NCBI RefSeq assembly: GCF_003853645.1
Contig: NZ_QTPO01000021.1
Coordinates: 61,369-125,368 of the forward strand
Origin: Burkholderia sp. Bp9143
GTDB taxonomy: Bacteria; Pseudomonadota; Gammaproteobacteria; Burkholderiales; Burkholderiaceae
Direction of reading: 5' to 3'
Length of the DNA stretch: 64,000 nt
The notes beneath the pieces are model-generated. The model was not told the DNA's origin, searched no databases, and saw only the letters and a list, made by a program, of their open reading frames with translations. Shown in pieces: positions 28,869 to 37,080 of this stretch. A program made the translations under genes and the position numbers. Within the stretch, counting starts at the first letter, position 1. Every line of letters begins with the position of its first letter.

Positions 28869-29432
28869 ATGTTCGGCGAGATCGCCCGTTTTCTGCTCAA
28901 TACCGTCTTCACGCTGTTCGGCGCCGCGCTGATCCTGCGCGTCTGGATGCAGGCCGTCCGCGTGCCGCCGTACAACCCCGTCACGCAAGCCGTGCTCCAA
29001 GCGACCAACTGGCTCGTGCTGCCGCTGCGCCGCGTGATCCCGGGCGTGCGCGGCATCGACTGGGCGAGCGTCGTCGCCGCGCTGCTCACGGCGCTCGTCT
29101 ATGTGGTGCTGATGGTCGTGATGGCCGGCTTCGATCCGGCCTCGGTGATCGCGACGCTCGTCGTGGTCGCGCTGCTCACCGTCGTGAAGTGGGCGCTCAA
29201 TCTCGTGATCTGGATGACAATCCTGATGGCGCTGCTGTCGTGGCTCAATCCGCGCTCGCCGGCGATGCCTATCCTCTACCAGCTCACCGCGCCGTTCCTG
29301 AACCCGCTGCGCCGCGTGATCCCGAACCTCGGCGGCATCGACCTGTCGCCGATCCTGCTGTTCGTGATCGTGCAGGTGCTGCTGATGATCGTCACGCGCG
29401 CCGCCGTGTCGCTGACGATGTTCGGCATCTGA
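28869..29432 (+). CDS. YggT-family membrane protein
   Basis: This 187-residue integral membrane protein has two tandem YggT repeats, each with the motif pattern PLRRVIPGVRGIDWASVVA and PLRRVIPNLGGIDLSPILL. The ATG at 28869, after AAGGA, is preferred over the longer frame from 28797. YggT proteins are linked to cell envelope and osmotic functions, but their mechanism is not established. It converges on the DUF190 gene with only nine bases between. Confidence 0.88.
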   Translation: MFGEIARFLLNTVFTLFGAALILRVWMQAVRVPPYNPVTQAVLQATNWLVLPLRRVIPGVRGIDWASVVAALLTALVYVVLMVVMAGFDPASVIATLVVVALLTVVKWALNLVIWMTILMALLSWLNPRSPAMPILYQLTAPFLNPLRRVIPNLGGIDLSPILLFVIVQVLLMIVTRAAVSLTMFGI

Positions 29433-29441
29433 CGTGTTGCG

Positions 29442-29792
29442 CTACGCCGCCGGCCCCTGCGCCGGCGGCGCCTCGAGCGTGTCGATCACGCCGAAATTCG
29501 CCGGAATCATCGCGTAGCACACGCGCACTTTCTCGCGCGACAGCCGCTCGAGCAGTTGCCGTGCCTCGTCCTCGGTGACGATGAACTCGACCTCGATCGC
29601 GAGCGAACCCTGCAACTCGAAAAAGCGGTCCTCGTGCAGCACCCGATGCCGGCCGAAGCCGGCCATCGCGCGGAACGCGGAACCGCCCGCGACGCCCATC
29701 CGGTTGCCTTCCTCCAGCAACCACTCCCACAGCGGCTTCCAGTGCAGCCGGTCCTGCTCGTGCACGTAGAAGCGCAAGAAGACCCTGTCCAT
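29442..29792 (-). CDS. DUF190 family protein (CrcB partner)
   Basis: This 116-residue soluble protein of the ferredoxin-like, PII-related DUF190 family shows VFLRFYVHEQDRLHWKPLWEWLLE, GVAGGSAFRAMAGFG and IVTEDEARQLLERLSRE. DUF190 genes are commonly found beside crcB, and the arrangement crcB-DUF190 with a 24-base gap is seen here. A regulatory role for the fluoride channel is plausible but not demonstrated by the sequence. Confidence 0.85.
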   Translation of the reverse strand: MDRVFLRFYVHEQDRLHWKPLWEWLLEEGNRMGVAGGSAFRAMAGFGRHRVLHEDRFFELQGSLAIEVEFIVTEDEARQLLERLSREKVRVCYAMIPANFGVIDTLEAPPAQGPAA

Positions 29793-29816
29793 CGCGTCCT
29801 CCCGGTGCCGGCGCGC

Positions 29817-30203
29817 TCAGGCCGCCGCGAACCACGCGCGCGCGGTCCACATGCCGAGCGCCGTCAGCGTGAACGATCCAGTCAAGTGTAGGGCAGCCAC
29901 CGCGAACGCCCATCCGAATTCGCCCTGCACCGCGTGCGTCATCACTTCGACCGAATAGGTCGAGAACGTCGTGAGGCCGCCGAGGAAGCCGGTGATCACG
30001 AACAGCCGCCACTCGGGCGGCAGCCCGACGCGGATGGTGAAAGCGACCGCGGCGATGCCGATCACGTAGCCGCCGATCAGGTTCGCGGCGAGCGTGCCGA
30101 GCGGCACGGCGGGAAAGAACGCGTTGAGCGCCAGGCTCAGGAACCAGCGCAGCAATGCGCCGAGCCCCGCGCCGACGAAGATCGCGACGATCGAATAGAA
30201 CAA
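29817..30203 (-). CDS. crcB: Fluoride ion channel CrcB (Fluc)
   Basis: This 128-residue inner-membrane protein has four hydrophobic segments and the Fluc signatures [24 protein letters not shown] and [15 protein letters not shown]. It works as a dual-topology dimer that lets toxic fluoride leave the cell. The start is a TTG at 30203 with GAGGAG five bases upstream; an in-frame ATG at 30230 would add nine residues before the family start FYSIVAIF. No fluoride riboswitch was recognised upstream. Confidence 0.92.
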   Translation of the reverse strand: MFYSIVAIFVGAGLGALLRWFLSLALNAFFPAVPLGTLAANLIGGYVIGIAAVAFTIRVGLPPEWRLFVITGFLGGLTTFSTYSVEVMTHAVQGEFGWAFAVAALHLTGSFTLTALGMWTARAWFAAA

Positions 30204-30620
30204 GGGAACTCCTCGCTGACGAGGCCGCATGGCGGATGCGGCCTACGCCGAACTGTATGCGGAATCGCGCCGCGACGGCAATGCCGGCAGGCCGGTCGGC
30301 ATGGCCCGGCGCGGGCCGCACCGGCACGATGCATTTCATTATTCCGGCACGACTGCCTCAATCGATATTTTCCAGCGCATTACACAGGATATTACAAACC
30401 AATTAAGTCACGATCGCTAATTTATTCAGCATTTTAAAAATAGAAAATGTCGCTTTACCCCGCCACACGTTAACCCTCAAAACCCCAGGTTTCATGGGCA
30501 TTCCACGTACTTTCCCTTATCAGCGCTTTCCCGAATTAGACCGATATTTGATGCAATCCGCATTGCCGATTCCGTAGAATTGTTTCGCCACCCTACTCCA
30601 TCGACATGGAGATTCAGAAA
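30204..30620. other. 417-base divergent intergenic region
   Basis: Between crcB and the secreted protease gene. It holds a GGCCCG-GCG-CGGGCC hairpin (30303-30317), a direct repeat CCGGCACGA (30321-30329 and 30344-30352) and then ~250 AT-rich bases that probably contain the protease promoter (a TAGAAT at 30575-30580). No gene was seen. Confidence 0.5.
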
Positions 30621-31832
30621 ATGAACAATATCCGCCTGTCATCCATGTTGATTCCGGCGCTGTGCGCGTCGCTGCTCGCGTCGACTGTCGCGCTCGCCGC
30701 CGACGACGGAGCGCCGTCCTACGTCGAAGGCCACCGCGCGCCGAAAGGGTTCGCGCGTCCGCCGTTCCATACGAAGCCGCGCGCGAGCACGGCCACGATC
30801 GCCGGTCTCACGCCCGCGCTCGTCCGGCATGCGTACGGGTTCGACACACTCGCCAACCAGGGCGACGGGATGGTCGTCGCGATCGTCGACGCATACGACG
30901 ACCCGAAGATCGAAGCCGATCTCGGCGTGTTCAGCAGCGCGTTCTCGCTGCCGGCGTGCACCACGGCGAACGGCTGCTTCACCAAGGTGTACGCGCGGGG
31001 CACGCGGCCCAGAACCGATTCGGGCTGGGCTCTCGAGATGTCGCTCGACGTCGAATGGGTGCATGCGATCGCGCCGAAGGCGAAGATCATCCTCGTCGAG
31101 GCCGCATCGGCCAGCTTCAACGACCTGATGGCCGCGATCGACGTCGCGGTCAAGCGCGGCGCGTCGGTCGTGTCGATGAGCTTCGGCGGCAACGAGTTCA
31201 GCAGCGAAACCAGCTTCGACAACCACTTCAACGTAGCGGGCGTCACGTTCGTCGCGTCGTCCGGCGACAGCGGCACCGGCACCGAGTACCCGGCGGCATC
31301 GCCGTACGTGGTGGCGGTAGGTGGCACGACGTTGTCAACCGACACGTCCGGCGCCTACGTCAGCGAGGCCGCGTGGAGCGGCAGCGGCGGCGGAGTGAGT
31401 TCCCTCGAGGCCGAACCGGTCGGCCAGACCGCATGGCCGATTCCGGTCGCCGGCAAGCGCGGCGTGCCCGACGTCAGCTACGACGCGAATCCGTCCAGCG
31501 GTTTCGCGGTATACGACTCGGTCAGCTATCAGGGGCAGGCGGGCTGGTTCCAGGTCGGCGGCACGAGCGCGGGCGCGCCGCAATGGTCGGCACTCGTCGC
31601 GATCGCGAATTCGCTGCGCGCGGCGGCCGGCAAAAGCCTGTTGAGCGGTACCTACAACACGCTCTATACGGTCGGGAAAAACGCCTACGGCAGCGACTAT
31701 CACGACGTCACGACCGGGTCCAACGGCAGCTGCGGCAGCGTCTGCAACGCCGCGGGTGGCTACGACTACGTGACCGGCCTCGGTTCGCCGCAAGCCCCGG
31801 CGCTCGTGCAGGCGCTCGTCGGTCAGCCGTAA
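30621..31832 (+). CDS. Secreted sedolisin-type (S53) serine-carboxyl protease
   Basis: The protein has 403 residues with a Sec signal peptide (cleavage after ALA, about residue 26). The S53 catalytic set is visible: Glu139 and Asp143 in ALEMSLDVEW, and Ser316 in GGTSAGAPQW. SSGDSGTG supplies the oxyanion aspartate. The C-terminal DVTTGSNGSCG and YDYVTGLGSP match the S53 calcium site. It probably degrades proteins outside the cell, optimally at low pH. Only ~35 residues separate signal and catalytic domain, so the usual large propeptide is missing. The ATG at 30621 has GGAG upstream; 30606 is the alternative. Confidence 0.9.
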   Translation: MNNIRLSSMLIPALCASLLASTVALAADDGAPSYVEGHRAPKGFARPPFHTKPRASTATIAGLTPALVRHAYGFDTLANQGDGMVVAIVDAYDDPKIEADLGVFSSAFSLPACTTANGCFTKVYARGTRPRTDSGWALEMSLDVEWVHAIAPKAKIILVEAASASFNDLMAAIDVAVKRGASVVSMSFGGNEFSSETSFDNHFNVAGVTFVASSGDSGTGTEYPAASPYVVAVGGTTLSTDTSGAYVSEAAWSGSGGGVSSLEAEPVGQTAWPIPVAGKRGVPDVSYDANPSSGFAVYDSVSYQGQAGWFQVGGTSAGAPQWSALVAIANSLRAAAGKSLLSGTYNTLYTVGKNAYGSDYHDVTTGSNGSCGSVCNAAGGYDYVTGLGSPQAPALVQALVGQP

Positions 31833-31837
31833 CGCGC

Positions 31838-31867
31838 GAACGCCGGTCGTCCCGGGGTGCGGCGTTC
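31838..31867. terminator. Hairpin between convergent genes
   Basis: GAACGCCG (31838-31845) pairs with CGGCGTTC (31860-31867) over a 14-base loop. It starts five bases after the protease stop and overlaps the end of the sirtuin gene. It lacks a T run, so termination is only probable. Confidence 0.4.
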
Positions 31868-32732
31868 AACCGCCGTGCCATGCACGGTCGAGCGCGACGA
31901 GCGTCGCGAGCGCGCCGCCCTTCAGCCCGATCACGTCCGCGCGGCGCGCATGGGCTTCGCGTGCGTTGATGCGGATCACGTCGGCGCCGAGCCGTTCGCT
32001 CAGCAGACGCACGGTCGGAATCGCGGTACCCGCGCCGATCTCGACGACGGTCACCCATCCTGCCTGCGCGATCCAGTCCTGCAGCGCCCGCTCCTGCGCG
32101 TCGTAGCGTTCGCCGAGCCAGCCGTTGTCGCCGAACATCAGGATGTTCGGTCGCGCGAGGCCGCCGCAACGCGGGCAGCGCGGCAACTCGCCGACCAGCC
32201 GGCACGCGGCCGCGTCGACGTCGGGTGTGAACGGCGCGGCGTCCCACGTGTCGTCCGAGCACGGTCGCAGGCACTGCATCGAATGAATCGAACCGTGGAT
32301 CTCGGCGACACGCGCCGGATCGAAACCGGCCGTCTGGAACTGACCGTCGACATTGCTCGTCAGCACGAAGCCGCCGTTCGGCATCGCGTCCATCCAGCGC
32401 CGCAGGATCGCGAAGCCCGCGTGCGGCACCGTCTGCCGGTAGAGTTCAAGGCGGTGCCCGTAGAAGCCCCACGCAAGCTGCGGATGCGCGCGGAACGCCT
32501 GCGGCGACGCAATCTCGTGGAATTCGAAACGCTCGTGGCGCAGCGCCGGATACGCACGCCAGAAGCCGGCCGTGCCGCGGAAATCGGGCAGCCCCGAATC
32601 GACGCCGATGCCCGCGCCGGCCGTCACGAGCAGCGCATCGGCGCGCGCGAGCGCCTCGACGGCGGACGCGACCAGATCAGCAGGCAGTGGCGCGTCAGCG
32701 GCGCCGGAATCGGGCGAGTCGGAAAGCGGCAT
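31866..32732 (-). CDS. Sir2-family NAD-dependent protein deacylase (sirtuin)
   Basis: This 288-residue protein has the sirtuin motifs GAGIGVDSGLPDFRG (NAD binding), TSNVDGQF and the catalytic histidine in EIHGSIHSMQC. A zinc site is formed by CLRPC and CPRCGG. It removes acyl groups from lysines with NAD consumption; substrates are unknown. The NAD motif and the TSNVDGQF motif (usually TQNIDxLH) deviate from classical CobB. The ATG at 32732 is preferred. It follows the Nudix gene after 79 bases, a pairing that could join NAD use with ADP-ribose handling. Confidence 0.85.
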   Translation of the reverse strand: MPLSDSPDSGAADAPLPADLVASAVEALARADALLVTAGAGIGVDSGLPDFRGTAGFWRAYPALRHERFEFHEIASPQAFRAHPQLAWGFYGHRLELYRQTVPHAGFAILRRWMDAMPNGGFVLTSNVDGQFQTAGFDPARVAEIHGSIHSMQCLRPCSDDTWDAAPFTPDVDAAACRLVGELPRCPRCGGLARPNILMFGDNGWLGERYDAQERALQDWIAQAGWVTVVEIGAGTAIPTVRLLSERLGADVIRINAREAHARRADVIGLKGGALATLVALDRAWHGG

Positions 32733-32811
32733 GATGGGGCAACGGTAGCGTCGAACGGTGCGCGAGTGGCGTCGCGCGATCATACGCCCGTTCGTGCGCC
32801 GCGCCGCGACA

Positions 32812-33417
32812 TCACCCAGCCACGGTGCACGCGCCCGCGGGTTCCCGCAGCGCGACGTACTGCAGCAGCATGATCGTCTTCGCGTCGACGATCTCGCCGC
32901 GCTCGACGGCATCCAGCGCCGCGTGCAGCGGCATCTCGACGACCTCGAGATCCTCGCCCTCCTCCGCGATGCCGCCGCCGTCGCCCGTGCGCAGCGACGC
33001 ATCGTATTCGCCGACGAAGAAGTGCAGCTTCTCCGTCACCGAGCCCGGGCTCATGAACGCCTCGAACACCTTGCGCACGCCGCGCACGCGATAGCCGGTT
33101 TCCTCTTCGGCCTCGGCGCGGATGCGTGCGTCGGGCGTCGCGTCGTCGAGCAGGGCAGCGGCGGCTTCGAGCAGCATCCCGTCGTGTCCGTTGACGAACG
33201 CCGGCATCCGGAACTGCCGCGTGAGCAGCACGTCGCCCGTCGCCGCGTTGCGCAGCAGGATGGTCGCGCCGTTGCCGCGGTCGTAGGTTTCGCGGCTCAG
33301 GCGCTGCCACGTGCCGTCGCGGCGCAGGAAATCGAACGTGACCTTCTTCAGCACATACCAGTCATCGGACAGCACCGTCGTATCGACGATGCGGACGCGG
33401 TCCCGCGTTGCGGCCAT
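32812..33417 (-). CDS. Nudix hydrolase, NudK-like
   Basis: The protein has 201 residues. The region RQFRMPAFVNGHDGMLLEA, the Nudix helix ending in EAEEETGYRV and FEAFMSPGSVTEKLHFFVGEY resemble E. coli NudK, a GDP-mannose/ADP-ribose pyrophosphatase. The Nudix box keeps the metal-binding EExG but has Ala and Thr at the usual first Gly and Glu. Hydrolysis of a nucleotide sugar or ADP-ribose is likely; the substrate is not certain. It is divergent from a DeoR-type regulator. Confidence 0.85.
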   Translation of the reverse strand: MAATRDRVRIVDTTVLSDDWYVLKKVTFDFLRRDGTWQRLSRETYDRGNGATILLRNAATGDVLLTRQFRMPAFVNGHDGMLLEAAAALLDDATPDARIRAEAEEETGYRVRGVRKVFEAFMSPGSVTEKLHFFVGEYDASLRTGDGGGIAEEGEDLEVVEMPLHAALDAVERGEIVDAKTIMLLQYVALREPAGACTVAG

Positions 33418-33456
33418 GGCGGCCTCCCATTCGACAAGTGACGGCACACATGGTAA

Positions 33457-33492
33457 CGTGCATATTCGTGCAATTTCAAGAAATTTCGTGCA
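33457..33492. promoter_or_regulatory. Helically phased CGTGCA repeats in the Nudix/DeoR divergent gap
   Basis: CGTGCA occurs at 33457-33462, 33467-33472 and 33487-33492, spaced 10 and 20 bases, so all lie on one face of the helix. A palindrome AATTTC-AA-GAAATT (33472-33485) lies between the last two. They end seven bases before the regulator gene, and the spacing suggests an operator for that protein. Confidence 0.55.
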
Positions 33493-33498
33493 GACCCG

Positions 33499-34254
33499 AT
33501 GCTGACGACCCAACGCAAGAAAGCGATCCTCGACGCGCTCGCCCGCGACGGCCAGGTGCTGGCCATCGAACTGAGCGCACAATTCGGCGTGTCCGAGGAC
33601 ACGATCCGTCGCGACCTGCGCGAGCTGGCGGCCGAAGGCCTGCTGCAGCGCGTGCACGGGGGCGCGCTGCCGGCGTCGCCGGCCGTCGCGCCGTTCGCGC
33701 AGCGCGAGACGCTCGAAACCGCGGAAAAGCGGCGCATCGCGCGCCGGGCCGCGCAGATGATCGCGCCCGGACAGGTCGCGATCGTCGACGGCGGCACGAC
33801 GTCGGCCTTGCTCGTCAACCAGTTGCCGCCCGACCTGCGCGCGACGATCGTCACGCACAGCCCGAGCGTCGCCGTCGCGCTGGCCGCGCATCCGTCGATC
33901 GACGTGATCCTGATCGGCGGACGGTTGTACAAGCATTCGATCGTCGCGGTGGGCGCCGCGGCGATGGAAGGCATCGCGCGCATCCACGCGGACCTGTATT
34001 TCATGGGCGTGACCGGCGTTCACCCGGTCGCGGGGCTGAGCACCGGCGACTTCGAGGAAGCGGCGATCAAGCGCGCGTTGGCCGAGCGTGCCGGCGAAAC
34101 GGTCGTGCTGGCGTCGCAATCCAAACTGCGTGCGCCGTCGCAATTCGTGATCGGCGAGCTCGCGCTCGCGCAGGCCATCGTCGTCGAACGGGAAACCGAT
34201 GCCGCGCTGACCGAACCGATCGAGGCCGCGGGCGTGACGGTCGTGCGAGCCTAG
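33499..34254 (+). CDS. DeoR/GlpR-family transcriptional regulator
   Basis: This 251-residue repressor has an N-terminal helix-turn-helix (QRKKAILDALARDGQVLAIELSAQFGVSEDTIRRDL) and a C-terminal sugar-phosphate-sensing domain (IVDGGTTSALLVNQL and DLYFMGVTGVH). Members control sugar or glycerol-phosphate genes. The target here may be itself and the divergent Nudix-sirtuin pair, given the phased repeats immediately upstream. The effector is unknown. Confidence 0.88.
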   Translation: MLTTQRKKAILDALARDGQVLAIELSAQFGVSEDTIRRDLRELAAEGLLQRVHGGALPASPAVAPFAQRETLETAEKRRIARRAAQMIAPGQVAIVDGGTTSALLVNQLPPDLRATIVTHSPSVAVALAAHPSIDVILIGGRLYKHSIVAVGAAAMEGIARIHADLYFMGVTGVHPVAGLSTGDFEEAAIKRALAERAGETVVLASQSKLRAPSQFVIGELALAQAIVVERETDAALTEPIEAAGVTVVRA

Positions 34255-34382
34255 CCGCGCGCTGGCTTCGGAGCCAGCACCGGGGCATGGCACCGCCCCA
34301 TTCGCCGGCCGGATGTCAGCGTGCCGACAGGCACCGCTTGCTACCATGGGCGAGTGCCCACCCGCCGCGTCCTGTCCACCCG

Positions 34383-34994
34383 ATGTCTTCGCCCGCCACC
34401 CCGATCGCACCCGCGCCGCCCAACGGTGCTGCCCCGCCACCCGGCGTTCTCGCACTGTTCGTCGCGTTCGCGCAGATCGGCCTGACCAGCTTCGGCGGCG
34501 GGCTGAGCGGGCGCATGATGCGCGTCTTCGTGCACGAGCGGCGCTGGCTCGATGAAGAGGTGTTCCTCAACGGCCTTGCGCTGTCGCAGGCGCTGCCGGG
34601 CGTCAACGTGAAGAACCTCGCAATCTGGATCGGCTACCGGCTGGCCGGATGGCGCGGCGCGGTGGCCGGCTTCACCGGCATCATCGCGCCGCCTGCCGTG
34701 CTGATCGTGCTGTTCGGCGTCGCGTTCTCGACGCTGACGCGCTTTCCGCTCACGCATGTCGCGCTCGCGGGCGCGGCCGCCGCGGCGATCGGGCTGTCGA
34801 TCTCGATGGCGATCACCGCGGTGCGCCGACTGCCGCGCCGCGTGCTGCCGTTCGCGGTGATGACACTCACGTTCGTATCGGTGGCGGTGCTGCACTGGCC
34901 GCTCGTCTGGACCGTGCTGATCGGCGGCACGCTGAGCGTCGCGCTCGAATACCGCCGTGCGGCCACCTCCACCGTCGGGAGCGACGAACGATGA
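34383..34994 (+). CDS. Chromate transporter, first half-size subunit
   Basis: This 203-residue membrane protein of the ChrA family (short-chain type) has the motif FGGGLSGRMMRVFVHERRWLDEEVFLNGLALSQALPGVNVKNLAIWIG; the FGGG and PGP-like region are diagnostic. Its stop overlaps the start of the second subunit (ATGA). Chromate exporters of this split form need both subunits. Chromate or sulfate is assumed from the family. The gene starts ~130 bases after the DeoR gene. Confidence 0.85.
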   Translation: MSSPATPIAPAPPNGAAPPPGVLALFVAFAQIGLTSFGGGLSGRMMRVFVHERRWLDEEVFLNGLALSQALPGVNVKNLAIWIGYRLAGWRGAVAGFTGIIAPPAVLIVLFGVAFSTLTRFPLTHVALAGAAAAAIGLSISMAITAVRRLPRRVLPFAVMTLTFVSVAVLHWPLVWTVLIGGTLSVALEYRRAATSTVGSDER

Positions 34995-35527
34995 CGGCCT
35001 CGCCACGCTACGCCGCCCTGTTCGGCGTATTCGCGCCGTTGTCGATCGCGACGATCGGCGGCGGTCAGGCGATCATCGCCGACATCCAGCGACAGGTCGT
35101 CGATGTGCATCACTGGATGACGGCCACGCAGTTCGTGAACGACTTCGCGATCGCGCGGATGGCGCCGGGCCCCGGCTCGCTGCTCGCGACGCTGATCGGC
35201 TGGCAGGTGGCGGGCTTCTGGGGCGCGGTGATCGCGACGCTCGCGCTGTTCGGGCCGACCGCGTTCCTGATCTACGGCATCGCGCACCTGTGGCGGCGGC
35301 ACCAGGGCGCACGCTGGCAGATCGCGCTCGAAGCCGGCCTGCGCCCGGTCGCGGCCGGCATGATCCTCGCGTCGGTCTGGGTGCTGCTGCAGGCGCTCGA
35401 CGGCGGCTGGCCCGCGCGGGCGATCGCGGTCGCGTCGACCGTGTGCGTGATGGTCACGCGCATTCACGCGCTACTGCTGATCGTCGTCGGCGCGTTGCTG
35501 TTGGTCGGCGTGCACGTGATCGGCTAA
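34991..35527 (+). CDS. Chromate transporter, second half-size subunit
   Basis: This 178-residue ChrA-family protein has ATIGGGQAIIADIQRQVVD and FAIARMAPGPGSLLATLIGW, equivalent to the second repeat of full-length ChrA. It probably forms a heterodimer with the product of the upstream overlapping gene. About five hydrophobic segments are visible. It is the last gene before the convergent enolase-superfamily gene. Confidence 0.85.
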   Translation: MTASPRYAALFGVFAPLSIATIGGGQAIIADIQRQVVDVHHWMTATQFVNDFAIARMAPGPGSLLATLIGWQVAGFWGAVIATLALFGPTAFLIYGIAHLWRRHQGARWQIALEAGLRPVAAGMILASVWVLLQALDGGWPARAIAVASTVCVMVTRIHALLLIVVGALLLVGVHVIG

Positions 35528-35590
35528 CGCTGACGGCAGACGCCGGGCGCGCCGTTCGCGATCGACGCACGCTGAAGCCGGCGGCGCCGT

Positions 35591-36751
35591 TCAGCGCCCC
35601 GCTACCGAGCGAAACGCGCGATACGCATCGGCATGAAGCTCGAAGCCGATGCCCGGCGCCTGCGGCACCGCCGCGCAGCCGGCATCGACCGTTTCGCCGT
35701 CCGCCAGCCCGCTGAACGGATGAAACGCGAACGGGCTGACTTCCGCGCCGCCGAGCCCGAGCGCTGACACGACGTGCAGCGAGAACAGATGACCGCCATG
35801 CGGCCAGAATGCATCGCGACGCCAGCCGTTCGACACGAAATGGTCGACGATCTGCAGGTAGCCCGGCAAGCCATAGCAATGCACCGGATCGAACACGAGG
35901 ACGTCGCGGTCCGGACGCAGGCCGCCGTAGCGTTCGAGCAGCTTGGCTTCCGCGAGCGAGAACAACGCCTCGCCGGCCGCGACCGGCGGCGTGTATTGCG
36001 CAGCCAGGTCCGCATGTAGCGGCAGGTCGAGCGGATCGCAGAGATCCTCGAACCACCAGAGTGCGAACGGTGCCAGCATCGCGGCGGCAGCGCAGCCGCT
36101 CGTCGCGTCGTACGCGTTCATCGCGTCGACCGCGAGATGCGAGCTGTCGGCAAGACAGGCTGCGGCGGCTTCGATGCGTCGCTTGTCCTGGTCGATATCC
36201 GGGCCACCGATCTTGATCTTCGCGTGCGTGTAGCCGAGATCGGCGATGCGGCGCATCTCGTCCGACAGGCGTGCGAGATCGTCGTACGGATAGCGGTAGC
36301 CGCCGCCCGCGTAGACCCGCACGCGGGGCACTGCGTGGCGCGCGAGCCGGTCCGCGACGAAGCGATGGAGCGGCAGGCCCGCGATCTTCGCGGCGGCATC
36401 CCAGATCGCCATGTCGAGCGCGCCGACCGCGACACAGCGTTCGCCGTGACCGCCGGGCTTCTCGCCTGCCATCATCGCGCGCCATGCGCGAAACGGATCG
36501 AGGTTCGTGCCGGCGTCGTCGGCGATGGCGTCCGCGACGGCCAGCAGACGCGGCGCGAACCGTTCGCGAATCAGCCCGCCCTGCGCATGACGGCCGACCG
36601 ATGCGTAGCCGTAACCCGTGACCGGCCGGCCATCTCGCACGACATCGGTGACGATCGCGACAACGCTCGTCGTCAGGCCGCCGGACGGAATCGCCGGATC
36701 GGCATAGCGGGAAACCGGGATCGCTTGCTCGCGGATGTCGGTGATGCGCAT
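35591..36751 (-). CDS. Enolase-superfamily dehydratase resembling D(-)-tartrate dehydratase
   Basis: This 386-residue enzyme of the mandelate racemase group has the catalytic KIKIG, metal ligands in LAVDAMNAYD, WWFEDLCDP and VAAGEALF, and the general-acid region WPHGGHLFSLH. The N-terminal stretch VVRDGRPVTGYGYASVGRHAQGG and EKPGGHGERCVAVGALDMAIWDA agree closely with the characterised D-tartrate dehydratase of Bradyrhizobium as I remember it. It probably dehydrates D-tartrate or a related sugar acid to a keto acid. It is divergent from a GABA-type permease. Confidence 0.82.
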   Translation of the reverse strand: MRITDIREQAIPVSRYADPAIPSGGLTTSVVAIVTDVVRDGRPVTGYGYASVGRHAQGGLIRERFAPRLLAVADAIADDAGTNLDPFRAWRAMMAGEKPGGHGERCVAVGALDMAIWDAAAKIAGLPLHRFVADRLARHAVPRVRVYAGGGYRYPYDDLARLSDEMRRIADLGYTHAKIKIGGPDIDQDKRRIEAAAACLADSSHLAVDAMNAYDATSGCAAAAMLAPFALWWFEDLCDPLDLPLHADLAAQYTPPVAAGEALFSLAEAKLLERYGGLRPDRDVLVFDPVHCYGLPGYLQIVDHFVSNGWRRDAFWPHGGHLFSLHVVSALGLGGAEVSPFAFHPFSGLADGETVDAGCAAVPQAPGIGFELHADAYRAFRSVAGR

Positions 36752-37080
36752 GGTCGGGATTCCGGGAAAACGTTCAGCGTTCGCGGGCCATGCACGCGCG
36801 GTGGCCGGCGCGACTGGCGGATCGCCGCATCATAGGCCCTTGCGCGATGTCCTGCAGGCTCGCGACCGCCTCGCCGATCGGCATCGCCAGCGAAACGTGT
36901 CGCTACTGGTCAACATCGCGTCGCATTTGTTATGGGTCGCGGTCGGATATTTTCTAGATCGCGTGGTTTTGTGCCGAGAAGATACATGTCGCCGGACAAG
37001 GCAAAGCCGTATCGCCTTCCTGCAACGCGCAGTTCAACGGACAGCAGGCAAGACATCAAAAACACGGATTGGAGGACGAC
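36752..37080. other. 329-base divergent intergenic region
   Basis: Between the dehydratase and the permease genes. It contains a possible plus-strand promoter TTGTTA (36927-36932) with TATTTT (36948-36953), and a ribosome binding site GGAGG just before the permease. No further gene or clear operator was seen. Confidence 0.45.
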
